DNA of 64,000 nt. Source: Psychrosphaera haliotis. GTDB lineage: Bacteria; Pseudomonadota; Gammaproteobacteria; Enterobacterales; Alteromonadaceae. This document shows positions 35,142 through 47,400 of the stretch, piece by piece. Position numbers and translations under genes: made by a program. The notes under the pieces are model-generated. The model saw nothing but the letters and a program-made list of their open reading frames with translations, did no database searches and was not told the origin of the DNA. Every line of letters starts with the position of its first letter. Within the stretch, counting starts at the first letter, position 1. The stretch spans positions 558,001-622,000 of the forward strand of contig NZ_WOCD01000005.1 of the NCBI RefSeq assembly GCF_009728465.1. Reading direction: 5' to 3'.

Positions 35142-35681
35142 TTATCCTTTAAATGGGAAGTTGAAAGCAGCTAACAGAGCGTGACCTTCCTCGTTCGATT
35201 TTGCAGAGGTAGTAATTGTGATATCTAAACCACGTACTTTGTCTACTTTATCGAAATCGATTTCAGGGAAGATAATTTGCTCGCGTACACCCATGCTATA
35301 GTTACCGCGACCGTCAAATGACTTAGGATTTAAGCCACGGAAGTCACGAACACGAGGTAGAGCGATTGTAATTAAACGCTCTAAAAAGTCCCACATACGC
35401 TCGCCGCGTAGAGTTACCTTGGCACCGATTGGGTAGCCTTCACGAATTTTAAAGCCAGCAACTGACTTACGTGCACGAGTAACAACAGGCTTTTGACCAG
35501 CAATAGATTGCATGTCAGAAGTTGCTGCTTCTAGTACTTTTTTATCCGCTAGAGCTTCACCCAGACCCATGTTCAGGGTAATCTTTTCAAGTCGTGGGAC
35601 TTGCATGACAGATGTGTAGCCGAACTGTTTAACTAGTTCAGGCACTACGCTGTCTTTATAAGTATCATGCAGTTTCGCCAT
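35142..35681 (-). CDS. rplE: 50S ribosomal protein L5
   Basis: L5 binds 5S rRNA and contacts the P-site tRNA. Two adjacent ATG codons (35684, 35681) follow GGAG; I choose 35681, which gives MAKLHDTYK and 179 residues, as in E. coli. [13 protein letters not shown] and the [20 protein letters not shown] end are typical. Confidence 0.96.
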   Translation of the reverse strand: MAKLHDTYKDSVVPELVKQFGYTSVMQVPRLEKITLNMGLGEALADKKVLEAATSDMQSIAGQKPVVTRARKSVAGFKIREGYPIGAKVTLRGERMWDFLERLITIALPRVRDFRGLNPKSFDGRGNYSMGVREQIIFPEIDFDKVDKVRGLDITITTSAKSNEEGHALLAAFNFPFKG

Positions 35682-35695
35682 CATATACTCCAAGA

Positions 35696-36010
35696 TTAGA
35701 TAGTTTTACCATTAGATTTGAAGATACGAACTTTTTTGCCGTCTTCAAATTTAAAACCTACACGATCAGCTTTACCCGTTTCTGGGTTAAGGATCGCAAC
35801 GTTTGATACGTTGATTGACGCTTCTTTTTCAACAATGCCACCAGGCTGCTGTAGTTGTGGTACAGGTTTTTGGTGTTTCTTGATAAGGTTCACGCCTTCT
35901 ACGATTAATCTGTCAGTACCAGTGATAACTTTTAAAACTTTACCAGTTTTGCCTTTATCTTTACCAGCAATAACGATTATTTCATCTTCACGACGAATTT
36001 TGCTTGCCAT
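35696..36010 (-). CDS. rplX: 50S ribosomal protein L24
   Basis: 104 residues. The KOW motif [20 protein letters not shown] is near the N-terminus and [20 protein letters not shown] follows. It is an assembly initiator protein of the 50S. Confidence 0.97.
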   Translation of the reverse strand: MASKIRREDEIIVIAGKDKGKTGKVLKVITGTDRLIVEGVNLIKKHQKPVPQLQQPGGIVEKEASINVSNVAILNPETGKADRVGFKFEDGKKVRIFKSNGKTI

Positions 36011-36020
36011 TTTCAGCTCC

Positions 36021-36389
36021 TTAAATTACTTCAGGTGCCAATGACACGATCTTCATGAACTTATCACCGCGAAGTTCGCGAGTAACAGGTCCAAAAATAC
36101 GAGTTCCGATTGGCTGCAAGTTGGCGTTCAAAATAACAGCTGCATTACTGTCGAAACGGATGGCTTGACCATCTGGACGACGAACCGCTGCTTTAGTGCG
36201 AACTACCACCGCGTTAAGTACATCACCTTTTTTAACTTTACCGCGTGGAATTGCTTCCTTTACAGTAACTTTAATGATGTCGCCGATGCCGGCGTAACGA
36301 CGGTGAGAGCCACCAAGAACCTTAATACACTGTACGCGACGCGCGCCTGAGTTATCAGCCACATCTAACGTAGTTTGCATTTGGATCAT
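36021..36389 (-). CDS. rplN: 50S ribosomal protein L14
   Basis: 122 residues (E. coli 123). It starts [19 protein letters not shown] and ends with the [18 protein letters not shown] block. It is the first gene of the spc operon, behind its own promoter. Confidence 0.97.
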   Translation of the reverse strand: MIQMQTTLDVADNSGARRVQCIKVLGGSHRRYAGIGDIIKVTVKEAIPRGKVKKGDVLNAVVVRTKAAVRRPDGQAIRFDSNAAVILNANLQPIGTRIFGPVTRELRGDKFMKIVSLAPEVI

Positions 36390-36483
36390 GTTTAGTGCTC
36401 CGCTAATTAAATTTATACTTCAATGTCCTTTCGGACTTGCCGCTTCTAGTCATTATTGACTACCCCCTACAAAAGGGCGCGCA

Positions 36484-36512
36484 AGTATAACTAAGTGATG
36501 GTTGAAATACAA
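36484..36512 (-). promoter_or_regulatory. Promoter of the spc operon (rplN onward)
   Basis: TTGTAT, 17 bases, TATACT on the minus strand, then TGCGCGC. It lies in the 265-base rpsQ-rplN gap, downstream of a terminator. A small hairpin (AAGTCCGAAAGGACAT, 36425-36440) sits in the leader. Confidence 0.75.
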
Positions 36513-36604
36513 CCTAATTAAACACCTGATTAATTAATAATCGGTTATTAAATTGTAAGTCATTGCTCAGCATAGTTATCTTCTAAAAGAACAAAACTAA
36601 AAAT

Positions 36605-36634
36605 AAAAAACCGGAGCTTTCGCTCCGGTTTTTT
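36605..36634 (-). terminator. Terminator of the S10 operon, after rpsQ
   Basis: A 13-bp stem AAAAAACCGGAGC/GCTCCGGTTTTTT closes a 4-base loop and ends in a T run on the minus strand. It separates the S10 operon from the spc operon. Confidence 0.92.
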
Positions 36635-36654
36635 AAGCTAATTACTTCAATAAA

Positions 36655-36912
36655 TTAAAGAGATTTAGCTTTTTCGATTACGTCTACCAAAGTCCAAGTT
36701 TTATTCTTAGAAATTGGAGCGCATTCACGGATTAAAACCGTGTCACCGATACCACATTGGTTAGTTTCGTCGTGAGCGTGCAACTTAGTTGTACGCTTAA
36801 CGAACTTACCGTAGATAGGGTGTTTTACCTTGCGTTCGATAGTAACAACGATAGATTTCTCCATCTTGTCACTAACTACGCGGCCTTGTAATGTACGGAT
36901 ATTTTCGCTCAT
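36655..36912 (-). CDS. rpsQ: 30S ribosomal protein S17
   Basis: 85 residues with [20 protein letters not shown] and the [18 protein letters not shown] signature. It shares one base with the rpmC stop (TAATG) and is the last gene of the S10 operon. Confidence 0.97.
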   Translation of the reverse strand: MSENIRTLQGRVVSDKMEKSIVVTIERKVKHPIYGKFVKRTTKLHAHDETNQCGIGDTVLIRECAPISKNKTWTLVDVIEKAKSL

Positions 36913-37106
36913 TACGCACCTGCCTTGTTTTGTGCAATTACTGTTTTAACACGCGCAATATTGCGACGTACTTGACGCAGTAAATGTGTTTGAGCTAGTT
37001 GGCCAGAAGATTGTTGCATGCGCAAGTTAAATTGCTCACGTAACAAACCTAGTAGTTCAGCTCTTAGCTCTTCTACAGTTTTATCTTTAAGATCGCTAGC
37101 TTTCAT
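36912..37106 (-). CDS. rpmC: 50S ribosomal protein L29
   Basis: 64 residues of helical hairpin: [43 protein letters not shown]. It overlaps rplP by one base, so the two are translationally coupled. Confidence 0.97.
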   Translation of the reverse strand: MKASDLKDKTVEELRAELLGLLREQFNLRMQQSSGQLAQTHLLRQVRRNIARVKTVIAQNKAGA

Positions 37107-37519
37107 TACATCACCGTTCTAGTTACAAAAGTGGTTTTGAATGGCAGTTTACGAGCCGCTAGGCGGAACGCTTCACGTGCCAATTCTTCTGCTACACCGT
37201 CCATTTCGTAAAGTACTTTACCAGGTTGAATTTCAGCAACCCAATATTCAACATTACCTTTACCTTTACCTTGACGAACTTCTAACGGCTTAGCCGTAAT
37301 TGGTTTGTCAGGGAACACACGGATCCAAATTTGACCTTGACGTTTTACGTGACGTGTCATTGCACGACGAGCTGCTTCGATTTGACGTGCAGTCATACGA
37401 CCACGGCCAGTAGCCTTAAGGCCGAAAGTACCAAAGCTAACCTTGTTACCGTTCTGAGCTAGACCACGGTTGCGGCCTTTATGCTGCTTACGGAATTTTG
37501 TACGTTTTGGTTGTAACAT
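37106..37519 (-). CDS. rplP: 50S ribosomal protein L16
   Basis: 137 residues (E. coli 136). [19 protein letters not shown] and the signature [18 protein letters not shown] are present. L16 shapes the A-site tRNA pocket. Confidence 0.98.
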   Translation of the reverse strand: MLQPKRTKFRKQHKGRNRGLAQNGNKVSFGTFGLKATGRGRMTARQIEAARRAMTRHVKRQGQIWIRVFPDKPITAKPLEVRQGKGKGNVEYWVAEIQPGKVLYEMDGVAEELAREAFRLAARKLPFKTTFVTRTVM

Positions 37520-37528
37520 CGTCTACTC

Positions 37529-38233
37529 CTACTTAGCGCTTTTGCTACGACGCTTCTTCGCTGGTTTAGGTTGTTTTGGTTCCTCTTGAGAGATAGAACC
37601 GAAACCACCAAGTACTTCACCTTTAAAGATCCATACTTTCACACCGATGATGCCGTAAGTAGTTAATGCTTCAGAAGTTGCATAGTCGATATCTGCACGT
37701 AAAGTGTGTAGTGGTACACGACCTTCACGATACCATTCTGAACGTGCAATTTCTGCTCCGCCCAAACGACCGCTTACTTCAACTTTGATACCCTTTGCAC
37801 CAACACGCATTGCGTTTTGTACCGCGCGCTTCATAGCACGACGGAACATAACACGACGCTCAAGCTGGCTAGAAATGCTTTCAGCTACTAGCTGTGCATC
37901 TAACTCAGGCTTGCGAATCTCTGCGATGTTGATTTGAGCAGGTACGCCTGTCAATTTCGCTACAACGTTACGAAGTTTTTCAACGTCTGCGCCTTTCTTA
38001 CCAATTACAACACCCGGACGAGCCGTGTGAATAGTAACTTTGATAGATTTAGCTGGACGTTCAATCGTAATCTTTGAAACTGAAGCGTTTTTTAATTCTT
38101 TAGTCAAGTATTGACGAACTTTGATATCGCCATTTAAGTGACTTGCGTAATCTTTTGTATTCGCGTACCAGGTAGCAACCCATGGTTTAGTGATACCTAG
38201 GCGAATCCCCGTAGGATGTACTTTTTGACCCAT
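37529..38233 (-). CDS. rpsC: 30S ribosomal protein S3
   Basis: 234 residues. [20 protein letters not shown] is at the start, the KH domain GXXG is in [13 protein letters not shown], and the C-terminal signature is [19 protein letters not shown] Lys/Pro-rich tail ends the chain. Confidence 0.98.
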   Translation of the reverse strand: MGQKVHPTGIRLGITKPWVATWYANTKDYASHLNGDIKVRQYLTKELKNASVSKITIERPAKSIKVTIHTARPGVVIGKKGADVEKLRNVVAKLTGVPAQINIAEIRKPELDAQLVAESISSQLERRVMFRRAMKRAVQNAMRVGAKGIKVEVSGRLGGAEIARSEWYREGRVPLHTLRADIDYATSEALTTYGIIGVKVWIFKGEVLGGFGSISQEEPKQPKPAKKRRSKSAK

Positions 38234-38244
38234 TAGTAAATCTC

Positions 38245-38574
38245 CTAGTCCGCTACTACAACAGTAATGTGTGAAGAGCGCTTAAGAACGCGATCTGCGC
38301 GGCCTTTTGCACGAGTCTTAATACGTTTCATGGTTGGACCTGCGTCTATCATGATTGTCGCAACTTTAAGTTCGTCGATGTCTGCGCCTTCATTATGCTC
38401 AGCATTTGCAATTGCAGACTCAAGAACTTTCTTCACCAAAACAGCAGCTTTTTTATTGCTGAAATTTAATACGTCTAACGCCTTGTCGACTGGTAGACCA
38501 CGAATCTGGTCAGCTACCAAGCGAGCCTTCTGTGGAGAAGTGCGGGCGAAACGATGTTTAGCTATTGCTTCCAT
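38245..38574 (-). CDS. rplV: 50S ribosomal protein L22
   Basis: 109 residues. A long beta-hairpin loop ([18 protein letters not shown]) reaches into the exit tunnel and keeps a normal length, without macrolide-type insertions. Confidence 0.97.
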   Translation of the reverse strand: MEAIAKHRFARTSPQKARLVADQIRGLPVDKALDVLNFSNKKAAVLVKKVLESAIANAEHNEGADIDELKVATIMIDAGPTMKRIKTRAKGRADRVLKRSSHITVVVAD

Positions 38575-38584
38575 TATTTACTCC

Positions 38585-38872
<288 letters not shown>

Positions 38873-38879
38873 TCACTAA

Positions 38880-39704
38880 TTATTTATTACGACGACGAAC
38901 AATGTACTTATCAGTACGTTTGTTCTTACGAGTCTTAGCACCCTTAGTCGGTTTACCCCAAGGAGTAACCGGGTGACGACCACCAGAAGTACGACCTTCA
39001 CCACCACCGTGCGGGTGATCAACCGGGTTCATTACAACACCACGGACAGTCGGACGAACACCACGCCATCTGCTTGCACCAGCTTTACCAAGCTGACGAA
39101 GCATATGTTCAGCATTACCTACTTCACCTAAAGTCGCACGACAATCAGAAAGAACTTTACGCATTTCGCCAGAGCGAAGACGTAGAGTAACGTATTGACC
39201 GTCACGTGCTAATATTTGCACATATGCACCAGCTGAACGAGCAATCTGAGCGCCTTTACCAGGCTTAAGCTCAACATTGTGTACAGTACTACCTACAGGC
39301 ATGTTACGCATAGGCATAGCATTACCAGCTTTGATAGGTGCATTGATACCAGACATAATCTGATCACCAGCTTTTAGGCCTTTAGGTGCAATGATGTACT
39401 TACGTTCACCGTCTGCATAAAGAACTAACGCGATGTTTGCGCTTCGGTTTGGATCATATTCCAAACGTTCAACTGTTGCCGGAATACCGTCTTTATTACG
39501 TTTGAAGTCAACCAAACGATAGTGTTGCTTGTGACCACCACCGATGTGACGAACAGTAATGCGACCATTGTTATTACGACCGCCAGATTTAGATTTTTTC
39601 TCTAAAAGTGGTGCGTATGGTGCGCCTTTATGCAAGTCAGTGTTAACTACTTTCGTCATATGACGACGACCAGCAGATGTTGGTTTACATTTTACTAGAG
39701 CCAT
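38880..39704 (-). CDS. rplB: 50S ribosomal protein L2
   Basis: 274 residues. [19 protein letters not shown] is in the N-terminal part, and the peptidyl-transferase-proximal [20 protein letters not shown] carries the conserved histidine region. Confidence 0.98.
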   Translation of the reverse strand: MALVKCKPTSAGRRHMTKVVNTDLHKGAPYAPLLEKKSKSGGRNNNGRITVRHIGGGHKQHYRLVDFKRNKDGIPATVERLEYDPNRSANIALVLYADGERKYIIAPKGLKAGDQIMSGINAPIKAGNAMPMRNMPVGSTVHNVELKPGKGAQIARSAGAYVQILARDGQYVTLRLRSGEMRKVLSDCRATLGEVGNAEHMLRQLGKAGASRWRGVRPTVRGVVMNPVDHPHGGGEGRTSGGRHPVTPWGKPTKGAKTRKNKRTDKYIVRRRNK

Positions 39705-39718
39705 TTTTTACTCTCCAA

Positions 39719-40024
39719 TTACTCTGCTGCGCCGTCTTCAAGATCAAGGCTTTGACCGTCTGCAAGAGTTACGTAAGCTTTTTTCCAATTCTTACGACGA
39801 CCCATGCGAGCACCAGTACGTTTTGCCTTACCTTTAACGTTAAGAGAGTTAACTCGCTTAACTTCAACTTCGAAAAGTTTTTCAACAGCAGCTTTAATTT
39901 CTTCTTTAGTAGCGTCAACAGCAACTTTGAATACTAACGTGTTGTTAGCTTCAGATGCTAAAGTGGTCTTTTCAGAAACATGTGGAGCTACTAATACTTT
40001 TAACAAACGTTCTTCGCTTATCAT
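39719..40024 (-). CDS. rplW: 50S ribosomal protein L23
   Basis: 101 residues; [20 protein letters not shown] and [20 protein letters not shown] are typical. L23 is the docking site for trigger factor and SRP. It overlaps rplD by 4 bases (ATGA). Confidence 0.97.
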   Translation of the reverse strand: MISEERLLKVLVAPHVSEKTTLASEANNTLVFKVAVDATKEEIKAAVEKLFEVEVKRVNSLNVKGKAKRTGARMGRRKNWKKAYVTLADGQSLDLEDGAAE

Positions 40025-40626
40025 GCTAGCATCTCCTCAATTTGTTTAACTGCACCAGCAGTTACCAATACTTTATCGAACGCAATTAAACTAACTGGGT
40101 CGATTGTTGCCGCATCACGAACGTCAACTTTATATAAGTTGCGAGCTGATAAGAACAAGTTCTCAGATACTTCTTCAGTAATGATCAATACGTCTTTTAA
40201 GCTCATTTCATTTAACTTAGCAGCTAGTGCTTTAGTTTTTGGAGTTTCAACTTCAAAGTTGTCAACTACCACGAAACGCTCTTGACGAACTAACTCAGAA
40301 AGAATGCTTTGAATAGCACCACGGTACATTTTCTTATTCACTTTTTGTGAATGATCCTGTGGCTTAGCAGCGAATGTTACGCCACCAGAACGCCAGATAG
40401 GACTACGAATAGTACCGGCACGAGCACGACCAGTGCCCTTTTGACGCCATGGCTTCTTACCACCACCGCTAACTTCTGAGCGAGTTTTTTGAGCTCTAGA
40501 ACCCTGGCGAGCGCCTGCAGCGTATGCAGTAACTACCTGGTGAACTAATGCTTCATTGAACTCACGTCCGAAAGTAGCTTCTGAAACTTCAACAGCGCCT
40601 GTTGCGCCTGTAAAATCTAATTTCAT
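40021..40626 (-). CDS. rplD: 50S ribosomal protein L4
   Basis: The start is set at ATG 40626 ([10 protein letters not shown]), giving 201 residues as in E. coli; a GTG one codon earlier is also possible. The tunnel loop [19 protein letters not shown] and the downstream [15 protein letters not shown] are intact. In E. coli L4 represses its own operon through the S10 leader. Confidence 0.97.
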   Translation of the reverse strand: MKLDFTGATGAVEVSEATFGREFNEALVHQVVTAYAAGARQGSRAQKTRSEVSGGGKKPWRQKGTGRARAGTIRSPIWRSGGVTFAAKPQDHSQKVNKKMYRGAIQSILSELVRQERFVVVDNFEVETPKTKALAAKLNEMSLKDVLIITEEVSENLFLSARNLYKVDVRDAATIDPVSLIAFDKVLVTAGAVKQIEEMLA

Positions 40627-40640
40627 CACTATTCTCCGGA

Positions 40641-41279
40641 TTACGCTTTAATAGCAGGTTTAATGATGACGTCACCGCCAATTGAACCTGGTACCGCGCC
40701 TTTAACTAGAAGTAAATTACGCTCTGCGTCAACGCGCACTAACTCAAGGTTTTGAGTTGTAGTACGTACGTTACCCATTTGGCCGGCCATCTTCTTACCT
40801 TTAAATACACGACCTGGTGTTTGGTTTTGACCAATAGAACCAGGAGCACGGTGAGAAAGAGAGTTACCATGAGTTGCGTCTTGCATGCTGAAATTCCAGC
40901 GCTTAACACCACCTTGGAAACCTTTACCTTTTGACGTACCAGTTACGTCAACCAATTTAGCGTCATTAAATACTTCTACAGTAATATCGCTACCAACTTC
41001 GATACCTTCGCCTTCATTTGCAGCTAAGCGAAATTCCCACATACCACGACCAGCTTCAACACCTGCTTTCGCAAAGTGTCCAGCTTCTGCCTTAGTAACG
41101 CGGTTCGCTTTCTTAGTGCCTGCAGTCACTTGAAGTGCGCGGTAACCGTCGGTTTCTTCGTTACGGATTTGAGTAACACGGTTAGGTGTCGCTTCAATCA
41201 CTGTAACTGGAATTGATACACCATCTTCTGTGAAGATACGTGTCATTCCCACTTTACGTCCGACTAGACCAATAGTCAT
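40641..41279 (-). CDS. rplC: 50S ribosomal protein L3
   Basis: 212 residues starting [20 protein letters not shown]. The extended loop [20 protein letters not shown] reaches toward the peptidyl-transferase centre and includes the glutamine methylated in E. coli. Confidence 0.98.
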   Translation of the reverse strand: MTIGLVGRKVGMTRIFTEDGVSIPVTVIEATPNRVTQIRNEETDGYRALQVTAGTKKANRVTKAEAGHFAKAGVEAGRGMWEFRLAANEGEGIEVGSDITVEVFNDAKLVDVTGTSKGKGFQGGVKRWNFSMQDATHGNSLSHRAPGSIGQNQTPGRVFKGKKMAGQMGNVRTTTQNLELVRVDAERNLLLVKGAVPGSIGGDVIIKPAIKA

Positions 41280-41303
41280 TTTGAAACCCCTTTAATCTCT
41301 CGA

Positions 41304-41827
<524 letters not shown>

Positions 41828-41833
41828 GAGCGC

Positions 41834-41861
41834 ATTATATATAAATTGAGTATAAATACAA
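41834..41861 (-). promoter_or_regulatory. Promoter of the S10 operon
   Basis: TTGTAT, 16 bases, TATAAT on the minus strand, then GCGC. It lies between the acyl-CoA dehydrogenase end and rpsJ. Confidence 0.8.
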
Positions 41862-41937
41862 CACTTATTTCTGAATAAATTAAGCCAAAGCGGCTGTCTG
41901 TATGGACATGCCGCTAAGTGTTTAATATATGTACTAA

Positions 41938-43710
41938 TTAAACTTCGTCAGCGGTGAAGTCGAATAATAACTCTGCACCAGACTCAATTTGTAGCTTAAG
42001 TGAATGTATTCTAGGTAATACTCTAGCAAAGAAGTAAGTCGCTGTTTTCTGTTTACTCGTTGTCGTTACTTCATCAATACTTTCATCTTCAACAGCCACA
42101 ACCATTTTCGCCCACATATAAGCATAAAATACATACCCGCATAAATGTAAGAAATCTACTGATGCTGCACCTATCGCGTTTTTGTCACCTTTAGCTTCTT
42201 CCAATACAGTTGCTGTAACTTCTCTTAATAGTAAAGCGCTATCGTTTAGCTGCTTCATCATTGAGCCATTTACGCTTTGGTTTTCAAGGCTGAATTCTAG
42301 AATTTCATCAATTAACAGGTTAAGTGTTTGACCGCCATCCATTGCAACTTTACGACCCATCAAGTCAAGAGCTTGGACTCCGTTAGTGCCCTCGTATATC
42401 TGTGTAATGCGACAATCTCTTACTAGTTGCTCTTGTCCCCACTCACGAACATAGCCGTGCCCACCGAGAACTTGCTGTCCTGCTACACAGCCATCTAGGC
42501 TAGTGTCGGTAACAAATGCTTTTGCTATTGGAGTCAATAATTGAGCCTTAGCATTGGCGAGTTTCGCTGTTTCTTTATCTTGGCTGAACTTAGAAATATC
42601 TAGTTGCACAGATACGTAAGTACCAAAAGCTCGAGCTGCTTCATTCATAGCTCGCATATTAAGTAGCATGCGTCGTACATCCGGGTGAACAATTATAGGA
42701 TCGCACTCTTTGTCCGTCATTCTTTCTGCACCTTTACCTTGACCTCTATCCATGGCGTAAAGTTTTGCATTTTGATAAGAGCGTTCTGCGGCTCCTAATC
42801 CTTGAAGACCAACTAAAAGTCTTTCGTAATTCATCATGGTAAACATAGCAGCTAAGCCCTTGTTTACTTCACCAACTAAATAGCCTTTTGCGCCATCAAA
42901 GTTAATAACACAAGTAGCACTAGTATGAATGCCCATCTTGTGTTCAATAGAACCGCAAGAAACTGCATTCGGAGTCGTTAAAGCGCCTTGAGAATCGATA
43001 TTAATTTTAGGCACTAAAAATAACGATATACCACGAGAACCAGCAGGTGCATCCGGTAATTTAGCTAGCACTAGGTGGACAATATTTTCGGTTAAGTCAT
43101 GCTCGCCGCCAGAAATAAATATCTTGCTACCCGTTATGTCGTAGCTGCCATCTTCTTGTGGTATTGCTTTTGTCTTGATTAAGCCGAGATCAGTACCAGC
43201 GTGTGCTTCTGTTAAACACATAGAGCCAGTCCACTGACCAGAATACATATTTGGAAGATAAAGCTCTTTAAGCTCTTCAGATGCATGTGCATTAATAGCT
43301 AAACAAGCACCAGCGGTTAAACCTGGATACAAAGCAAAAGCAAGGTCAGCTGAACACATCATCTCTTCGTGCATAGCAGTGATAGTTTTTGGCATTCCCA
43401 TACCACCAAAGTCAGGATTACCAGCTAGGCCAATCCAACCACCTTCAGCTACAACGTTATATGCATTTTTATACGAATCAGGAGTCGTTACATTACCTTC
43501 AGAAAATAACACGCCTACTTCATCCGCAGCTCTACTAAACGGCGCTATTGCTTCTTCTGTTACTTTTGCGCTTTCTGCTAATATCGCGCTAGCCGTTTCT
43601 ACATCTATCGACTCTGCTAATTCTGGTGTGTCTTGCCAAAAGTCTTGAACTTTAAAAGTGTTAAATAACAAAAAGTTCATATCATTTAGTGGTGCATTAT
43701 ACTGACTCAT
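41938..43710 (-). CDS. Acyl-CoA dehydrogenase (long DmdC/FadE-like form with extra C-terminal domain)
   Basis: The 590-residue FAD enzyme introduces the alpha-beta double bond in an acyl-CoA. It follows the ~600-residue architecture. An N-terminal segment begins MSQYNAPLNDMNFLLFNTF. The core has GGWIGLAGNPDFGGMGMP, the FAD-binding MCLTEAHAGTDLGLIKTKA and DITGSKIFISGGEHD. The dehydrogenase C-domain has QQVLGGHGYVREWGQEQL and RITQIYEGTNGVQALDLMGR. A further helical C-terminal domain extends to 590. Related proteins act on fatty acyl-CoA or 3-methylmercaptopropionyl-CoA; the substrate cannot be told here. It is a single gene between dnaE2 and the S10 promoter. Confidence 0.92.
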   Translation of the reverse strand: MSQYNAPLNDMNFLLFNTFKVQDFWQDTPELAESIDVETASAILAESAKVTEEAIAPFSRAADEVGVLFSEGNVTTPDSYKNAYNVVAEGGWIGLAGNPDFGGMGMPKTITAMHEEMMCSADLAFALYPGLTAGACLAINAHASEELKELYLPNMYSGQWTGSMCLTEAHAGTDLGLIKTKAIPQEDGSYDITGSKIFISGGEHDLTENIVHLVLAKLPDAPAGSRGISLFLVPKINIDSQGALTTPNAVSCGSIEHKMGIHTSATCVINFDGAKGYLVGEVNKGLAAMFTMMNYERLLVGLQGLGAAERSYQNAKLYAMDRGQGKGAERMTDKECDPIIVHPDVRRMLLNMRAMNEAARAFGTYVSVQLDISKFSQDKETAKLANAKAQLLTPIAKAFVTDTSLDGCVAGQQVLGGHGYVREWGQEQLVRDCRITQIYEGTNGVQALDLMGRKVAMDGGQTLNLLIDEILEFSLENQSVNGSMMKQLNDSALLLREVTATVLEEAKGDKNAIGAASVDFLHLCGYVFYAYMWAKMVVAVEDESIDEVTTTSKQKTATYFFARVLPRIHSLKLQIESGAELLFDFTADEV

Positions 43711-43835
43711 AATTCTCTCTTATTCATTTACCTGTGCTGAACTATACAACATTAATCCCGATAAAACAGGGTTCAAACTACCTAATATCCATCGAACATA
43801 CGTTAATTGTTTATAAATGGTTTTAATTGTGAGCA

Positions 43836-44402
43836 TTAATGAAAGTCTCTACTTTTTATTTCAAGTTCCTGAAGCTCATCACTCAAGTCTATTAGCTTTC
43901 CCGCTATTACATGAATGACTCTCCCTTCACGCTCCACAACGCCTTTTACTTTGAGTAGTTTAGACGTTAGAAACGACTTTTTCTGTGCTCGAGCAGTAGC
44001 GACCCAAATAACAACATTAGAACTGCCAGTATCATCTTCTAATGTAACAAATGTGACACCACCAGCAGTTCCGGGACTTTGCCTTCCAGTAACCAGGCCT
44101 ACTACAGTTACAACAGATTTATGCCTACATGATATTAGATCCTCAGCTGCTGTATACTTTCCAAGTAACCCTTTTTCTCTTAATAGCTGGATTGGATGGG
44201 AGTGAATACTAATATTAGTAGCGGCATAGTCTTCTAGCATTGATTCAACTTTTGTTGGTGTTTTAACAATGTGTTTCGTGTAACTGTCTAAGTCTAATTC
44301 CTGATGGGGTGTTGAGCCCTCATCAATATTTTTAAATAGCGGTAATTCGGCTTCCATATTCATTAATGACCACCTCGTTGTGTAACGGTCTCCACTAATC
44401 AT
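43836..44402 (-). CDS. dnaE2: Error-prone polymerase DnaE2, C-terminal part after a frame break
   Basis: This frame carries the end of DnaE2: the OB-fold nucleic-acid-binding domain (VVTVVGLVTGRQSPGTAG, VTFVTLEDDTGSSNVVIW) and the ending ELEIKSRDFH, typical of the family. The ATG at 44402 is not a real start: the same frame is open upstream through SSGLNKRDLQLLASANAF, which continues the main polymerase. Adding one A to the AAAA run (complement at 44488-44491) fuses it in frame as KHEKNGFTHLNQITSSGL. The break would remove the C-terminal domain if real. Confidence 0.88.
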   Translation of the reverse strand: MISGDRYTTRWSLMNMEAELPLFKNIDEGSTPHQELDLDSYTKHIVKTPTKVESMLEDYAATNISIHSHPIQLLREKGLLGKYTAAEDLISCRHKSVVTVVGLVTGRQSPGTAGGVTFVTLEDDTGSSNVVIWVATARAQKKSFLTSKLLKVKGVVEREGRVIHVIAGKLIDLSDELQELEIKSRDFH

Positions 44403-44470
44403 GGCAAACGCATTAGCACTAGCTAATAGTTGTAAGTCTCGTTTATTTAAACCACTACTTGTTATTTGGT

Positions 44471-47400
44471 TTAAGTGTGTAAAACCGTTTTCTCATGTTT
44501 TGCTTTAGAGGTCATTATCAAATCAACCGAACTCTCAGAAAAACCTTTAATAAGTCGGAAACCTAGCCTTAGCTTTACTTCACCTTCGGTTATTACCAAT
44601 TGATGATCCCAACAAGAAGCATTAATACAAATAGGGAGTATGTCTACACCGTGTCTGCTAGCATCTTGTAGTAACTGAGATGGGCCATAAAAACCCATTG
44701 GTAAGCTATTCAAAAGACCACAATAAAATGCAGCAGGGTAATAGTGCTTTAGCCAAGATGAAACATAGGCCAACACAGCAAAACTTGCAGAATGCGACTC
44801 TGGAAAACCATATTCTCCAAACCCACAGATTTGTTGAAAGATACGTTCAGCATACTCCTGTGTATACCCTCTTTTTGACATACCGTTAATGAGTTTGATG
44901 CGAAACTTTTCTATCTCTCCATTCTTTTTCCACTTACCCATGGCGCGTCGTAACTGATCTGCTTCTCCACCAGAAAAGCCCGCTGCAACCATCGCAAGCT
45001 TAATGACCTGCTCTTGAAATATTGGTACACCTAAAGTTCTCGAGAGTACCGACTCAACGTCTTCTGAAGGGTAAGTTATTGGCTCTAAACCATCACGTCT
45101 ACGCAAGTAAGGGTGAACCATTCCACCTTGTATAGGACCAGGCCTTACAATGGCTATCTGTATAACCAAGTCGTAATAGGTAGCTGGTTTTAACCGAGGT
45201 AACATGCTCATCTGGGCTCTTGATTCAATTTGAAACACCCCAACTGTATCCGCGGCTGATATCATCTGGTATACATCCTGATCATCACCACCAGCGGTAA
45301 TATCAGCAATACTTAGTTTTGTATTATAGAAGCTTTCAATATACTCAAAAGACTTTCGAATCGCACTCAACATACCTAAAGCCAGTACATCAACTTTCAG
45401 CAGTGCTAACGTTTCTAAATCATCCTTATCCCATTGAATAACGGTTCGGTTATCCATAGCTGCATTTTCTACCGGCACTAATTCATGTAAAGGGCCAGAG
45501 GAGATAATAAACCCACCGACATGTTGGGATAAATGCCGAGGAAAACCTTTAATTTGCTCTACTAATGAAATAAGTTGCTGAGCCTTACTAGAGTCTATGG
45601 ATAAACTTAAAGTAGAAATTTGAGAAAACCATGGTTCCGCCGCATCTCTTCTATTTATATTCTTTATAAAAAAGTCTAGTTGAAGCTCTTCATAACCTAA
45701 TGCTTTACCCACCTCTCTTATGGCACTCTTTGTCCTATAGGTCACTACCGTTGCTGCTAGTGCTGCGTGTTTCCGGCCATACTTTTCATATATGTACTGA
45801 TAAATTTCTTCTCGGCGCTGATGCTCAAAATCAACATCAATGTCTGGTGGCTCATTTCGTTCTTTTGATATAAACCGTTCAAATAAGACATTAATTTGTG
45901 ATGGATCTACCGCCGTGATCTCTAAACAAAAACAAACCACTGAATTTGCCGCTGAACCTCGCCCTTGATAAAGAATATTCTGCGTTTTGGCATACTGAAC
46001 AATATCGTAAATCGTAATAAAAAAGTGTTCGTATTCCATTTCATGAATAAGCTTTAGCTCCTTCTCTATTAACACTTCTATATCAACTGGTACGCCTTGA
46101 GGAAATCGATACTTTTTACCTTCGTTAACTAGTTCTTTTAGATATTCCGAAGGTGATGACTGAGACGGTATTAACTCCGATGGATATTCATACCTCAGTT
46201 CGCCTAAATCAAATGTACAGAGATCCGCTATTTCCAAAGATATATCTAAGTATTGTTTTTTATATAGTGTTTGTAACTTAGAGATAGGCCTTAACGATTG
46301 CTCGGCATTAGTGAGTGCTTTTCTACCAATGTTGTTAACTTGCGTGCCTTGCTTAATCGCTGTTAATACATGTTGTAAAGGAAGCCTGGTGATGCAATGC
46401 ATTAGTACTTGCCCACAAGCAACGATTGGTAACTGATGGCGTTTAGCAATCTCTTCACAGTTGTGAATATAACAATGCTCTCTGTTTGTTAGCTTTCTGG
46501 TCATTCCTATATATAACTTTTTAGGAATAAACTTATTAAGTCCTTTTAACCAAGTTAAGTTAGTTTCGTCTTTGTTAAGGTCACCGCTAGCATGCCAAAG
46601 AATGATGCACTCACGAATTGACTTTAGATCCCAAAGGTTAAGCTCATACTCGCCTTTATCACATCGACGCCTAGCATTCGTAATGATTCGGCAGAGCTCA
46701 GCATAGGCTTTTCTATTTGGGCACAATAGCGTGAGTTGAATGTTATTTTGATATTCAAACTGACTCCCTACTATTAGCTTTATGTTTAAACCTTCTTTTT
46801 TTACATGCGAATAAGCTCTAACCACTCCAGCAACAGAGCATTCATCGGTTATTGCCAAAGCGCTATAACCTAACTGACACGATTGCTCTATCAACTCCTC
46901 AGGAGAAGAGGCTCCTTTTAAAAAAGTGAAGTTGGAGAAACAGCTTAGTTCCGCATAACCACCCTCTTGGCAGGCTTGTTGTTGGCTCATGCGAAACCAA
47001 CCTTGCACAAACCACTCTTGTTTAGGTGTGCGATAAATCCATAACCATTGCCCTTGGGAGTTTTGTGCAATGAAGTAATCTCGATAAATAGATTTACCAT
47101 CCCACCAGCCCGTTAATATACGCTCAGGTCCATGTAACGCCTTTACTGGCTCTACTAACTTTGATGCCTTTGCTTGTATAAAACTAGGTCTTTGCATAGC
47201 GGTTTCGTGGTTAACAAGTAGGTTACTGTTTTTTGTGCACAGATCCGTGTTTAGTTTCGTTACTAACTCTGGATTAATCGAATCGATGAATGTTGGCCGA
47301 GTTACCTTTCCCGTAGAGAGCTTTGCTATCAGTTTGTTATGTAATTGAGTGGATTCGAGTTGACTCATTTTGTCGCTGAAAATATCTTTGGTCCGGCTTT

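Noticed and set aside
44460..44500. Programmed -1 frameshift in dnaE2
   Set aside because: The site is GAGAAAACGG, which lacks a proper slippery heptamer such as A AAA AAC, and a stop in the other frame lies just upstream. A missing A is simpler, given the other indels in the window.
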